Shown here piece by piece: positions 15,272 to 25,600 of a stretch of DNA of 55,946 bases. How positions within the stretch are numbered: position 1 is the stretch's first letter; each line of letters begins with the position of its first letter. A program made the translations under genes and the position numbers. The stretch lies in assembly GCA_023417065.1 (NCBI GenBank), contig JAEZGH010000148.1, forward strand, positions 1 through 55,946, read 5' to 3'. Under the pieces are notes generated by a model. That model searched no databases. It was given only the letters and a program-made list of their open reading frames with translations, and was not told the DNA's origin. The stretch is from Bacteroidota bacterium (lineage in GTDB: Bacteria > Bacteroidota > Bacteroidia > Cytophagales > Cyclobacteriaceae).

Positions 15272-17191
15272 TTATTGAACAGGCACCAGCATCACTGCAA
15301 AGCCACCGCGACGCAGCATCTTCACCTCGATTGTACTCGAACTGTCAACTACTCCGTAATTGGTTGCAAAAGCTTTGTCGTGCGTACCATCGGCAATAAG
15401 GGTCATCTTGTATTTGGCTCCCGCGGGCAGGAAATCAAGTTTAACGGCTTTCGTTTTCTCCTTTGATTCTCCATTGATGCCGCCGATAAACCAATCGCTA
15501 CCCGATCTGCGGGCCACGATGGCGTCATGACCAGGGTAACCATCAATGTATTTGGTATCATCCCATGCTGCCGGTACCTTCTTCAAAAATGTTTTTGGCG
15601 CATCCGGTAACTCGTCGTAACCTTCGGGCCTGTCAGCCAAATGTTGCAAGGCAGATTCGAAAACAACACTAAGCGCCAGCTCATGTCCGTATGAAGTGAT
15701 ATGTGGATGTTGCGAATTGGTAAACGTTACTGGGGTATAGTCCATCGCGCCCACAACATTGCGCGTAAATGGCAATATCGTGTTATGACTCGGAGCGCCT
15801 GCTGTAAAAAACGGAACATTGTTGTACCATTCAGCACCCATAACGCCTTCATAGGTCATGAGATGCGGGTAAGTCCGCGCCCAGCCGCGAGGCACAACAC
15901 AACCATGGAAGTAAACCAGCATATTGAATTTCGCGGCGTCTTCGAGTATGTCAAGGTAGTAGGTGATCATATCCTGCTTCTCACTTTCGAAGAAATCAAT
16001 CTTAACGCCGGCAAACCCCAGCTTCTGAAGCCATGCAAATTCTTTCATCCGGTTTTCATGCGTAAGCATCCGATGCTTTGGTGTTGCCTGAACCCAGGTG
16101 TGGTCGCCTCCTGAATTGTACCACAGCAACGGCTTGATTCCTTTGGAGTGAATATAATTCACCGCGTCCTCGAGACTGCCACCATTGGACATCGAATCCC
16201 ATTCCCAGTCCAGCAGAGTATAGGGCCAGCCCATGCGAACAGCGAGATCTGCAAAACTGCGAACAACCTGATAATCCTTCGTACCGTGGTTGTTCGACCA
16301 ATAGTTCCAGGATACAAGCCCCGGTTTTATCCATTCTGTATCCTTTATTTTTGAAGGTGCGGAAACATCATCAACCAAGGTTGACTCAACTAGCGTAGCG
16401 AGACTTCCCAACATCACCACTCGCCAGGGCGATTTCCATGGGAGCGTGATAGTAGGCGTTGAGCTCCCCTGCCCTCGTCCATCCTTTTCATCCGGAAACA
16501 TAATTTTATAACTGGCAGGGTTTGCTGCATTGCTGAGCTTAGAACCGCAATATGTTTTGTCCAGATCAGCCTCATGTAACAGATAAAAGCAACTGCTGTC
16601 CTGAGCTTGAAATAACGCGGGGTATCCGTAATCCTGGCGTTCGATATCTTTGCCTTTTGTAATGGTGTAGAATCGTTCGTTAGCAGGATTCCATTTCTGC
16701 AGCCACCGTTTGGCATTTTCCGGAATCAGGTACGACGTGTACTCATCCTTGACAACGAATGTTCCTTGTTTCTCAGGAAACTCGTAACGGAAAGCCAGGC
16801 CATCGTTATACAAGCGAATAATCAAATTCATCTTCGCCTTACCCGGATTTTCAAACGACACGACTACTTCATTACCCTGATTTTTTCGGGCTGAACGTTT
16901 TCCATGAGGCGCATTGTACTGATCGACGACTGAACGTACAGCTCCTGCCTTCAGGAAACGTAGCTCCTTTGAAAACTCCTGATCATTTCGCGACAGCCCA
17001 AGAGTGATCATTGGAATCACCTCGACAGATGCATTAGCCGACTTGTACACCACCTTGAGGAACCAGTCCCCTGCGTCTGAATTAAACAAGCCAACATTAA
17101 TTCTCTTGTCGGGCGAATCGATGGTCACTCTCTGGGAATAGCTCAGGCATGTCGATGCAGAAATCAGTAACGCAACAAGGTAAAATTTCAT
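15272..17191 (-). CDS. GH97 alpha-glycosidase, retaining type (second copy)
   Basis: 639 residues from the Met that directly starts the signal peptide MKFYLVALLISASTCLSYSQ; upstream Mets at 17206 and 17245 would only add a leader before it. It has the GH97 N-terminal sandwich (VTIDSPDKRINVGLF) and barrel: WPYTLLDWEWDS, IKPLLWYNSGG, FAGVKIDFFESEKQ with nucleophile-position D399, and YEGVMGAEWY with the acid/base region. Like the copy at 5.5 kb it has the Asp of the retaining group, but the two proteins differ widely, so they are not a recent duplication and probably act on different alpha-linked sugars. It is exported, likely periplasmic. The ABC-F gene lies 62 bases upstream on the same strand. 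Confidence 0.9.
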   Translation of the reverse strand: MKFYLVALLISASTCLSYSQRVTIDSPDKRINVGLFNSDAGDWFLKVVYKSANASVEVIPMITLGLSRNDQEFSKELRFLKAGAVRSVVDQYNAPHGKRSARKNQGNEVVVSFENPGKAKMNLIIRLYNDGLAFRYEFPEKQGTFVVKDEYTSYLIPENAKRWLQKWNPANERFYTITKGKDIERQDYGYPALFQAQDSSCFYLLHEADLDKTYCGSKLSNAANPASYKIMFPDEKDGRGQGSSTPTITLPWKSPWRVVMLGSLATLVESTLVDDVSAPSKIKDTEWIKPGLVSWNYWSNNHGTKDYQVVRSFADLAVRMGWPYTLLDWEWDSMSNGGSLEDAVNYIHSKGIKPLLWYNSGGDHTWVQATPKHRMLTHENRMKEFAWLQKLGFAGVKIDFFESEKQDMITYYLDILEDAAKFNMLVYFHGCVVPRGWARTYPHLMTYEGVMGAEWYNNVPFFTAGAPSHNTILPFTRNVVGAMDYTPVTFTNSQHPHITSYGHELALSVVFESALQHLADRPEGYDELPDAPKTFLKKVPAAWDDTKYIDGYPGHDAIVARRSGSDWFIGGINGESKEKTKAVKLDFLPAGAKYKMTLIADGTHDKAFATNYGVVDSSSTIEVKMLRRGGFAVMLVPVQ

Positions 17192-17253
17192 AATGTGATG
17201 AAGCATAGAATTCAGGCTGCCAATGACTGGCACGATACGTGTCAAATATACAA

Positions 17254-18846
17254 TTATATTACAGACAAGTTAATTCTTCGGCTGATTTCAATCCGCTGAA
17301 GGAACAACTCGTCATGCGAGATGACTACTAACGTCCCTTTGTATTTCTTCAACGCTGTAGTGAGAATCTCCACGTTCTGGATATCAAGGTTATTCGTTGG
17401 CTCGTCCAGGAAAACAAGATCGGGAGCCTTCGTGCAGATCGTCAGGCAACACAGGGCAAGACGCATGCGTTCACCTCCGCTTAACACTGAGCATGGCTTA
17501 GACCATTCCACCCTGGGAAAAAGGAATCTGTTCAGTCTAGTGCCCACTTCGTGCTCTGGCAGCTGCGGGTTGAATGCGCGGGCCTGCTCAAAGACAGATA
17601 CAGAGTTTTCTATAAGGGAGTAATCCTGATCGATATACACGGAAGAATATTCCGCAGTCAGGATCTCACCGGTAGATGGAACCAAGTCCCCAAGTAACAT
17701 CCGAATCAGTGTAGTTTTGCCCGCGCCGTTATTTCCATAGATGGCAAGTCGTTCCCCACTCGAAATCTGAAAGCTGAGGCCGACAGGCCACATTGGGTGT
17801 TCCCCATAGGAAAAATTGATATCCGCTGCTTTGATAAGAATCTTCCCCTTATGGAGAGAAGGATTATCAAAGTCAAATTTCATTTTGTCAATATCAGGAA
17901 TTTCATTCCGTAGTTCCTGCAAAACTCGGGCAACACCATTTACCCTGTCAGCGTGAACTCTCCTGATTTTCGCAGTGCTGGCTTCGGCGGCATTACGTAG
18001 TGTGTTCATCACTATTTTAGGCAATCCTGCCTGAGCCTGTTTACGCTTGCCACGCGCATCCAGCTTTTGTTTGCGCTCCAGGGTTTCGCGTTCCTTTTCC
18101 CGATATTCGCGAAGCATCTTCTCTTTACTGAGAATGTCGTTGTCTAATGCACTCCTTTCGATCTGCTTTTGCTCCACATAGAATTCATAATTTCCTCCAT
18201 AGGTTCGGATTCCGGAAGGCGTCAGCTCGCAGATTCTTGGCAGGGCGTTCAGAATTGTCCGGTCGTGAGTTACAACCACCAACGTCATTGCCGTATGAGT
18301 TACAACATCGAGAAGCTGACTTCGCGCCGGACCATCAAGATGGTTGGTGGGCTCATCCATCAGTACAAGGTCAGGTTGATGGACTGCTATTCCGGAGAGG
18401 AAAACCTTTGTTTTCTGTCCACCACTAAGATTCGCGAGTTTATCTTCCAATTTAAAGCCTGACAAGCCCCACGTTTCCATCGCCGCGTAGCAACGTTCTT
18501 CGACAGACCAGTCGTTCTCCAGAACGTCGAAGTGCTCCACGGCAGGGCTACCGGCCAGGATCTGCTTCAACGCATTGACTTTCAGATCAACCCCTAGAAC
18601 CTGAGCAATCGTGAGGTGGTCAAACTGACCGTAAACCTGAGGAACGTAATACGGAATTGACTGAACTGACCTGGCCCCCTCAACGATTTGGGAGTCGCCG
18701 GTAATAATCTTCAGTAGTGTGGATTTTCCACAGCCGTTGTTTCCAATCAGCCCGACTTTCTCCTGTCGATTTACAGAGAAATTCACTTCTGAAAATAGAA
18801 TATCCTTATCGGGATGATAATATGATACCTGCTGTAGCGTAATCAT
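17254..18846 (-). CDS. ABC-F family ATPase
   Basis: 530 residues with two ABC modules and no membrane segment. Walker A motifs are GNNGCGKST (about residue 36) and GNNGAGKTT, signatures LSGGQKTK and LSGGERMR, Walker B motifs LVLMDEPTNHLD and LVFLDEPTNNLD. The linker (about 205-300) is rich in Arg, Lys and Glu (REYREKERETLERKQKLDARGKRKQAQ), as in ABC-F proteins that bind the ribosomal E site. Members either regulate translation (EttA/Uup-like) or protect ribosomes from antibiotics (Msr/Vga/Lsa-like); the sequence alone does not tell which. There is no carbohydrate-transporter role despite the neighbourhood. Confidence 0.93.
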   Translation of the reverse strand: MITLQQVSYYHPDKDILFSEVNFSVNRQEKVGLIGNNGCGKSTLLKIITGDSQIVEGARSVQSIPYYVPQVYGQFDHLTIAQVLGVDLKVNALKQILAGSPAVEHFDVLENDWSVEERCYAAMETWGLSGFKLEDKLANLSGGQKTKVFLSGIAVHQPDLVLMDEPTNHLDGPARSQLLDVVTHTAMTLVVVTHDRTILNALPRICELTPSGIRTYGGNYEFYVEQKQIERSALDNDILSKEKMLREYREKERETLERKQKLDARGKRKQAQAGLPKIVMNTLRNAAEASTAKIRRVHADRVNGVARVLQELRNEIPDIDKMKFDFDNPSLHKGKILIKAADINFSYGEHPMWPVGLSFQISSGERLAIYGNNGAGKTTLIRMLLGDLVPSTGEILTAEYSSVYIDQDYSLIENSVSVFEQARAFNPQLPEHEVGTRLNRFLFPRVEWSKPCSVLSGGERMRLALCCLTICTKAPDLVFLDEPTNNLDIQNVEILTTALKKYKGTLVVISHDELFLQRIEISRRINLSVI

Positions 18847-19170
18847 CGTTGCTTCAAATTGAATGTGTTAACTGTTCAGCACTTAGTGCTGATTTTACAT
18901 CCGGTATTTGAAGTGACGATTACATCTTAGTGTGACTGAATTTGCAGTAAATATAGCCAGAAACGGCGGCGAGACAAAAAGGTTGTAACATGAAGCCATT
19001 TCAGGCTTTCCGTTTTGCCGGCAGTCGCCGAAGTCAGCCTGCAATACGTTGAAAAGCAGCGGCTTTTGATTCACCACAAACAACACAAAATCTCACCTAC
19101 TCCGGACCAGTTCGCGGAATCGGAGAATTCCGACAATATTATTACCTTACTAAGCTGAAATTTTGAGAAG
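18847..19170. other. Divergent promoter region between the ABC-F and HTCS genes
   Basis: 324 bases between divergent starts. I see no convincing gene, strong dyad or tandem repeat. It should hold both promoters. Confidence 0.4.
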
Positions 19171-22100
19171 ATGGAGCTGCGGAACAATTGCGGGTCATTG
19201 TTGAGCCTGAGGAAAAACCTAAACGATGTGAAAAACCTTCTTCCCCTTCTATATCTTACGCTGCTGCTAATCACCACCACAGGTCGGGGTCAGTCGGGCA
19301 AACTTTTTTCGGTTGACCGGGAGCTGTCGAGCAGTTTGATTAACCACGTCTACCAGGATCACCGGAACATCATTTGGATTGCTACATCCGACGGACTTAA
19401 CCGCTATGACGGATCCAAGTTCACCATTTATAAAAAGCTTGCCGGCGATACTACGTCACTCCTGAACAACTACGTCCGTGTGGTTTTCGAGGACAGCAGA
19501 ATGCGTTTGTTCGTTGGTTTTTTTAATGGTGTCCAATACTACGATTACGCGACGGATACTTTCCACGATGTTCCCCTCCTGCTGACGGATGGCAAGCCAT
19601 TCCCCGCGCATATCATGTCCATTAGAGAACGACAAAATGGCGATATTCTCATAGCAACTTCCGGTCACGGTGTTTTCGTGATAAAAGCAGGAAGCTCGGA
19701 ATTGAAGGCACACCAGGTTCCCGAGCTTTCGCCCAGCTTTATGGTAGGATACCTGTACGAAGACAGTGACGCCAATATATGGGTAGCTTCGCAGGACCGG
19801 GGTCTGTTTCGGATAGACCGCAATGGTGAACGCAAACACTATTTCCCGACCGCCGAAAATGGAACAATCTTCAGCCTTTGTGAAGACAATGACAAGAACC
19901 TTTATGCAGGCAGCTTCGCCAATGGACTTTACGCATACGATAAAGCTTCCGACACGTTCCAGAATATACCCTGCGGGCCCAACCTTTCCGTGAACAAATT
20001 GTATCTGAGCCGAAGCGGCGACATCCTGGTTGGAACGGAAGGCGACGGATTAAAAATCTTCGACCCGAAAACAAGGAAGATTTCATCTGGTGACTTCAAT
20101 GTAAACACGCTTGACTTTTCAAAATCCAAAATCCATTCCATAATGGAAGACAAAAAGGGCAACGTGTGGTTAGGCATACATCAGAAAGGCGTTGTACTGC
20201 TTCCATCCCGCACAAACCACTTCAAATACTACGGCTACAAATCCGTAAAACACAACATTATTGGATCGCATATGGTGACGGCGGTGCTCAAAGACCGCAA
20301 TGGCACGCTGTGGATTGGTACTGACGGAGATGGAACATATGGGCTTCGGAATGGAAGTGACCGTCCAGTTCACTTCATTCGGCCAAATAATCCAACAGCA
20401 CCTTCAACAGTTCTAAGCTTGCACGAAGACAGCTTTGGTACTTTATGGCTGGGTTCGTACGACCGGGGTCTTGCTCGACTGAACAAGAATACGGGTGTCT
20501 GCGAATATGTGAATCACTTGTTCGAAAAACGCAATGGTGATATCCCGCGGGTTTTTGCAATCACTGAAGACACAAACAAAAATCTATGGGTGGCGACCAT
20601 GGGATCTGGATTATACTGCATGAATCTTGAGACGGGCAAAGTAGAACACTACATTGCCCCACAGGGAACAAACTATCGCGACGACGCGAATACACTAAAC
20701 AGTGACTGGCTGTTCTCTTTATACCTCACCAGCGATGACAAGCTATTCATCGGGACTGTCGACGGAATGGGTTGCCTTGATCTCAAAACCCGAAGCTTCA
20801 ACTCCACCTTTAACGTAAATAGACTTCTTCCGGGCACCATGATAAATGGTTTCTCCGAAGATTCAAACCATACGATCTGGATTGCGACGACCGACGGTCT
20901 TACCTCTCTCGATATGTCGCAGCGTGAATTTACTACGTATACCACGCGCGACGGCCTCCCTAGTAATATGGTCTATGCGTTGCAGGAAGACACAATGGGT
21001 AACATGTGGATCAGCACAAACTCCGGCATTTCCCGGATGAATCTCAAGAAGAAAAATTTCATCAACTACTATTCCGATGACGGCCTTCAGGGCAATGAGT
21101 TCTCGCGGGCAGCATCATTCGCAGATGACAACGGGATCATCCATTTTGGGGGTATGAATGGTATTACCTTTTTCAATCCCGCAGACATCTCAACGGAGGT
21201 CAAGACGCTTGAAGTTCACCTGACGGGCTTCTATATCCACAACCAACCTGTGAAAAAGGGAATGACCTCTGAAGCGTACCCGATTGTCAATACGTCTGTC
21301 ATGGAATCAGACACCTTTCAACTTTCGCAAAAGGACAACTCCTTCACCATAGAGTTCTCCTGCATGGAGTTTACCAATCCTGAACGGATCACCTATTTGT
21401 ACAAGCTTGAAAATGAAAGTGACTGGATCACACTTCCGGCAGGGACGAACAACGTAACGTTCAGCAACCTCAATCCAGGTTCCTATGTATTCAAAGTAAG
21501 AGCAAAGGATTACAACACTTATTCAGACACAAAGCAGATATCGATTGTTGTACATCCCTTCTGGTACTTTTCCAACATCGCCAAGGCGGGATATGCCATT
21601 GTATTTCTTACTATCGTGGGCATCTTCGTTCAGCAGGCCAGGCAACGGATTAACGCCAAGCGCAAAATCCAGGAACACCTTCACGCAAAGCAGCTGCACG
21701 AGGCAAAGCTCCAGTTTTTCATCAATATTGCGCATGAGATTCGCACACCCATGTCACTCATTATTAGTCCGCTCAAACGCCTGCTACTAAAAGACAAGGA
21801 CCGCGAGAGACAACGCGCGTATGCTACGATGAATCAAAATTCGGAAAGGATAGTCCTCCTGATCAATCAGCTTATGGATATTCAAAAGATTGATCAGGGC
21901 CAGATGACGCTGCTATTCCGTGAGACTGAAATGATTTCCTTCATCCGCGAAATCTGTCTGGCATTCAAGGACGAGGTTTCCTCCAGAAAAATCAATCTGC
22001 GATTCAGCCATCGCGTTAAAAGACTGAATGCCTTTATCGATCCGAATAACTTCGACAAGGTTCTTTTAAATATAATTTCAAATGCGCTGAAGTTTACGCC

Positions 22101-23298
22101 CGACAATGGTGAGATCAATGTCCAGCTGAATGTACCTGAAAAGTCAGGCAATCATTTGAAAGGCACTTACGAACGCTTTCAAATCATAGTATCTGATACG
22201 GGTATTGGTATTCCAAATGGAGAACTTGAGAAAATTTTTGATTGTTTTTACCAGACTCGCGAAAGTCAGCAGTTCTCGAAAGAAGGAACAGGTATCGGGT
22301 TGCACCTGACAAAGTCAATCGTGCAACTTCATCACGGATCTATTCGCGCAGAAAATAATCCAGATGCCCCGGGATGCAGGTTCATCATCAATCTGCCGCT
22401 TGGAAAAGAACACCTCCGTGAAAAAGATATTGCTACGGAGATTGCAGAACCTGTTCTCGAAAGTGACTCCTTGCACTACGCCGAAGCCACCCGTCCTGTT
22501 TTGCCTGAAATAAAAGTCAGATCCAAAACCAAACACCGGGTACTGGTCGTTGACGATGACAAAAAACTGCGGGACTATCTTTGCGTTGAAATGGGGTCCG
22601 ATTACCATATGGACAAATGTGCCGATGGTAAAGAGGCTCTGGCCTATATATTGAAGAACAGTCCTGATCTTGTGATTTCCGATATCATGATGCCGGAAAT
22701 GGATGGTATTACGTTATGTCGCAAGGTGAAACAAAACGTTAATATCAACCATATCCCGGTAGTGCTCCTGACAGCGAGAAAGGATGAGCAATACAACATC
22801 GAAGGACTTGGAATTGGCGCTGATGCCTATATTGTAAAACCATTCAATATCGAAATAGTCCGTAAGACTGTTCAAAGCATCATTCGCAACCGCGAGTTGT
22901 TAAGAAACAGTTATTCAGGAAATCAGCTGCAAAGTGACCGGATCAGAGATATTGACATCAAATCACCCGACGAGAAGCTTCTCGGAAAAGTAATGGACAC
23001 GATCAACGAAAACCTGGCTAACCCGGCGTTGAGCGTCGAAATGCTGGCTCACGAGATTGGGATCAGTCGAGTACACTTACACCGGAAGCTGAAAGGTCTT
23101 ACGAATCAGTCGACACGCGATCTTATTAGAAATGTGCGTCTCCAGCAAGCAGGGAAGCTATTATCGGAAAAGCATTTTAACATCTCAGAAGTTGCGTTTG
23201 CCGTAGGGTTTACAAACGTTGCACATTTCTCCAGCGCCTTTAAGGAGTTTTACGGCGTTTCGCCATCCGAGTACATGGAATCACAACGGGCGATCTAA
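19171..23298 (+). CDS. Hybrid two-component system (HTCS) regulator of the xylan locus
   Basis: 1375 residues fusing a complete signalling chain. A signal or anchor segment (NLLPLLYLTLLLITTTGRGQ) leads to periplasmic beta-propeller repeats (many copies like NIWIATSDGLNRYDG, to about 680), a Y_Y_Y domain (about 730-795) and a membrane helix (about 803-822). The histidine kinase follows, with H855 in NIAHEIRTP, NALKFTPDNG, DTGIGIP and GTGIGL. Next are a receiver with D1171 in ISDIMMPEMDG and an AraC-type helix-turn-helix (about 1277-1373, ending FSSAFKEFYGVSPSEYM). HTCS proteins bind an oligosaccharide in the periplasm and switch on the neighbouring utilisation locus. It is tail-to-tail with the GH10 operon. 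A GTG at 19228 would give a more standard signal peptide than the ATG. Confidence 0.95.
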   Translation: MELRNNCGSLLSLRKNLNDVKNLLPLLYLTLLLITTTGRGQSGKLFSVDRELSSSLINHVYQDHRNIIWIATSDGLNRYDGSKFTIYKKLAGDTTSLLNNYVRVVFEDSRMRLFVGFFNGVQYYDYATDTFHDVPLLLTDGKPFPAHIMSIRERQNGDILIATSGHGVFVIKAGSSELKAHQVPELSPSFMVGYLYEDSDANIWVASQDRGLFRIDRNGERKHYFPTAENGTIFSLCEDNDKNLYAGSFANGLYAYDKASDTFQNIPCGPNLSVNKLYLSRSGDILVGTEGDGLKIFDPKTRKISSGDFNVNTLDFSKSKIHSIMEDKKGNVWLGIHQKGVVLLPSRTNHFKYYGYKSVKHNIIGSHMVTAVLKDRNGTLWIGTDGDGTYGLRNGSDRPVHFIRPNNPTAPSTVLSLHEDSFGTLWLGSYDRGLARLNKNTGVCEYVNHLFEKRNGDIPRVFAITEDTNKNLWVATMGSGLYCMNLETGKVEHYIAPQGTNYRDDANTLNSDWLFSLYLTSDDKLFIGTVDGMGCLDLKTRSFNSTFNVNRLLPGTMINGFSEDSNHTIWIATTDGLTSLDMSQREFTTYTTRDGLPSNMVYALQEDTMGNMWISTNSGISRMNLKKKNFINYYSDDGLQGNEFSRAASFADDNGIIHFGGMNGITFFNPADISTEVKTLEVHLTGFYIHNQPVKKGMTSEAYPIVNTSVMESDTFQLSQKDNSFTIEFSCMEFTNPERITYLYKLENESDWITLPAGTNNVTFSNLNPGSYVFKVRAKDYNTYSDTKQISIVVHPFWYFSNIAKAGYAIVFLTIVGIFVQQARQRINAKRKIQEHLHAKQLHEAKLQFFINIAHEIRTPMSLIISPLKRLLLKDKDRERQRAYATMNQNSERIVLLINQLMDIQKIDQGQMTLLFRETEMISFIREICLAFKDEVSSRKINLRFSHRVKRLNAFIDPNNFDKVLLNIISNALKFTPDNGEINVQLNVPEKSGNHLKGTYERFQIIVSDTGIGIPNGELEKIFDCFYQTRESQQFSKEGTGIGLHLTKSIVQLHHGSIRAENNPDAPGCRFIINLPLGKEHLREKDIATEIAEPVLESDSLHYAEATRPVLPEIKVRSKTKHRVLVVDDDKKLRDYLCVEMGSDYHMDKCADGKEALAYILKNSPDLVISDIMMPEMDGITLCRKVKQNVNINHIPVVLLTARKDEQYNIEGLGIGADAYIVKPFNIEIVRKTVQSIIRNRELLRNSYSGNQLQSDRIRDIDIKSPDEKLLGKVMDTINENLANPALSVEMLAHEIGISRVHLHRKLKGLTNQSTRDLIRNVRLQQAGKLLSEKHFNISEVAFAVGFTNVAHFSSAFKEFYGVSPSEYMESQRAI

Positions 23299-23348
23299 GC
23301 GCTCAACGAGCCATCTAAACCTGATCGAAACATGATAAAATTGAAGAA

Positions 23349-23394
23349 GGATTTCGCCGCCGGTAAGACCGACTTTGAAATCCCTCTTTTTTAA
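23349..23394 (+). terminator. Terminator after the HTCS gene
   Basis: GGATTTC (23349-23355) pairs with GAAATCC (23377-23383), with an inner CGGT-AAG-ACCG stem, followed by CTCTTTTTT. It is placed 50 bases after the HTCS stop, in the tail-to-tail gap. Confidence 0.65.
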
Positions 23395-23425
23395 GTATCT
23401 CTGAGATTATTCTTACAACATCAGA

Positions 23426-25576
23426 TTAATTTGCATCTCTAAGAGCATCTGCGAAAGAACCATAAGCTCTCTTTCTGTTGTAACCTTCAGTCCAAAGTCC
23501 GATCGGCTCGCCGGCTCTCCACGAAGAAGATGCGGGGCTGTCTCTTGGACTCCACACGGTGATACCATAACGCTGGGCAGCAGGAATGATTTCAAAGTAT
23601 TTTTCTACTACAAAACGATACATCTCAGCCTGTTCACGATAGTGTTCATCCGTTGCTGCCGTTGTCTTAACGCCAACACCGATGTCAAGTTCCGAAATCT
23701 TAATCAGTTTACCTGTGGCGGCAAGAAGCTCAAACATTTCAACAATCTTGTCCTTGTCAGAGTCGATGCTGATGTGCATTTGCGTGCCGATGCCATCGAC
23801 ACGGCCACCTTTGCTTTCAATGTATTCCGCGTACTCAATCAACCCCTTACACTTGTCGAGGTTGTACTCCAGGTTGTAGTCGTTGATAAAAAGTTTGTCG
23901 TTGCTGTTTCCATATTGAGCAGCAAGTTTGAAAGCATCAACACCATAGTCGTAACCGAGATAATCCTGCCAGTAAAACTCATCACTGCCTAGTTCACGAC
24001 CAATACCTGATTTAAGATCATAAGGGCTGCCGTCATCCATAGGCTCGTTCACGACATCCCAGGCACGTACGTAGTCTTTCGACACCTCCATCATTCCGGC
24101 AATCCACCGTTCCAGCTCGCCGTAAATGATTTCGCGTTTTTCTTCAGGTGTCTTTTCGATAGTCTGACCTCCCCCACTATTTTCCTCATACCTCGTTAGT
24201 TCGATATTATCGAAGTAATAGCTGGTAGCGGTATTCCCAAGATTGAAGGCAATTGCCGTACATCCCTCCGTATCGGGGGAAATTGTTATTTCCCGGATGA
24301 ACCTGGACCACGTAGGCGTTGTAGTGATTTGCCCAAAGAAATCCCAGTGCTTGTATTGATAAGGCACGATGTGCGCCTGTGTCCCGAATGCTGCGTCATC
24401 ATCTGAACGAACATCCATCGATAGCGTATATCTCTCGCCTGCCTTGGTAGCTTGCGGGAAAGTTAGGAAGAACTGACTGCTCCAGTCGTTTTCACGCACT
24501 TCAGCATTCGTCACCTTCAGCGCACGACCAACTCCATCGAAACCCGGCGTTACAAAGCTTCTTTCAGCTTCGGCATTTGACGTGAAGTTTGATTCGTCAT
24601 CGGTTTCAAAATCTGCTCCAGATGCAAGAACCCATGTCGGCGAACCTCCGCCCCCACCTTCGCTGAACTTCGTCACGCTGACGTTGTCGAAGTAGTAGTT
24701 GGTTGCGGTATTTCCAAGGTTGAACGCAATGGCCGTAACCCCTTCTGTATCCGAAGAGATCGTTATTTCCCGAATATAAGTCGACCAGGAAGTCGTCGCC
24801 GTAATTGCGCCAAAGAAATCCCAGTGTTTGTACTGGTAAGGTTCAATATGTGCCTGACTTGAAAAGGTGGCCTCGTTATCTGCCCGCACATCCATACTAA
24901 GCATGTATTTTTCACCCAGCTGTGTAGGCTCCGGAAAGACGATGAAGAACTGGCTGTTCCAATCGTTTTCGCGAACTTCCGCGTTTGTAACCTTCAGTGC
25001 TCGCGCTGTACCGTTTGCTCCAGGTGAAACGTAACTTATTACCGCTTCGGCGTTGGATGTGAAATTAGACTCGTCGTCGCTTTCAAAATCAGCCGTAGTG
25101 ACCTCTACCCAGGAAGGCTCTCCCGGAACCACCGTAGGTGCAATTGTTCCATTGAGCCAGGTAGCATTCTGGTTGGCGTGCCAGCAAAGGGTGTGGCCAT
25201 AGATTGCTATGTCAGCAGCCTTCGCTTTGGCAATGAAGTCTGCAACCGAGGCAAGGCTAAGGGTCCCGTCATTCTGAACCACCCCGCCGTGTTTCATCTC
25301 CCATCCTGCGACAACCTCGTCGAAGTTCGAGACAATCATACTGTAATCAGTGCCCGTCTTCGTGAAGTCTCCGACTGAAACGCCAGCACCAAGCTTAAAG
25401 ACAGGGTTTGCACTCCGGTTTACGTACGACTTCAAAACATCGTACTCTTTAAGGTATTCGAGCTGTGCGAGGCTTTCAGGTTTGTTCGTTACAAAAAGCA
25501 GCTTACTATCGTCTGCACATGAGGCCAGCATCGACAACGCGACGGCACTCATGAAAAGCTTTCTAAATCGTATCAT
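23426..25576 (-). CDS. xyn10C: GH10 endo-beta-1,4-xylanase lipoprotein with two inserted CBM modules
   Basis: 716 residues. The lipobox LASC with C20 predicts an acylated, probably surface-exposed enzyme. The GH10 barrel starts at about residue 35 (FKLGAGVSVGDF, AIYGHTLCWHANQNATWL) and is interrupted at about residue 155. Two homologous beta-sandwich modules (about 157-306 and 315-464) follow. The barrel then resumes at about 475 with acid/base E511 in WDVVNEPMDD and nucleophile E629 in IKISELDIG. The same insertion is known in Xyn10C of Prevotella bryantii and its Bacteroides relatives, where the modules bind xylan. Gly/Ser-rich linkers (SEGGGGGS, NSGGG) flank the second module. It should cut xylan at the cell surface to feed the SusCD importers. 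It is the last gene of the operon, 24 bases after the surface lipoprotein gene. Confidence 0.95.
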   Translation of the reverse strand: MIRFRKLFMSAVALSMLASCADDSKLLFVTNKPESLAQLEYLKEYDVLKSYVNRSANPVFKLGAGVSVGDFTKTGTDYSMIVSNFDEVVAGWEMKHGGVVQNDGTLSLASVADFIAKAKAADIAIYGHTLCWHANQNATWLNGTIAPTVVPGEPSWVEVTTADFESDDESNFTSNAEAVISYVSPGANGTARALKVTNAEVRENDWNSQFFIVFPEPTQLGEKYMLSMDVRADNEATFSSQAHIEPYQYKHWDFFGAITATTSWSTYIREITISSDTEGVTAIAFNLGNTATNYYFDNVSVTKFSEGGGGGSPTWVLASGADFETDDESNFTSNAEAERSFVTPGFDGVGRALKVTNAEVRENDWSSQFFLTFPQATKAGERYTLSMDVRSDDDAAFGTQAHIVPYQYKHWDFFGQITTTPTWSRFIREITISPDTEGCTAIAFNLGNTATSYYFDNIELTRYEENSGGGQTIEKTPEEKREIIYGELERWIAGMMEVSKDYVRAWDVVNEPMDDGSPYDLKSGIGRELGSDEFYWQDYLGYDYGVDAFKLAAQYGNSNDKLFINDYNLEYNLDKCKGLIEYAEYIESKGGRVDGIGTQMHISIDSDKDKIVEMFELLAATGKLIKISELDIGVGVKTTAATDEHYREQAEMYRFVVEKYFEIIPAAQRYGITVWSPRDSPASSSWRAGEPIGLWTEGYNRKRAYGSFADALRDAN
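24187..25108 (-). repeat. Tandem duplication of the CBM4/22-like module inside the GH10 gene
   Basis: Two consecutive copies (about 25108-24661 and 24634-24187) encode modules with long identical blocks: DDESNFTSNAEA, RALKVTNAEVRENDW, PYQYKHWDFFG, TAIAFNLGNTAT and YYFDN. By eye about 70% of residues match. The duplicate retains every conserved aromatic, so both probably bind ligand. Confidence 0.85.
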
Positions 25577-25600
25577 ATTAATTACCGATTATTTCAATTT

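Noticed and set aside
17254..18846. ABC sugar transporter component
   Set aside because: Two fused ATPase modules with a charged linker and no permease or binding protein: an ABC-F translation factor, not a transporter.
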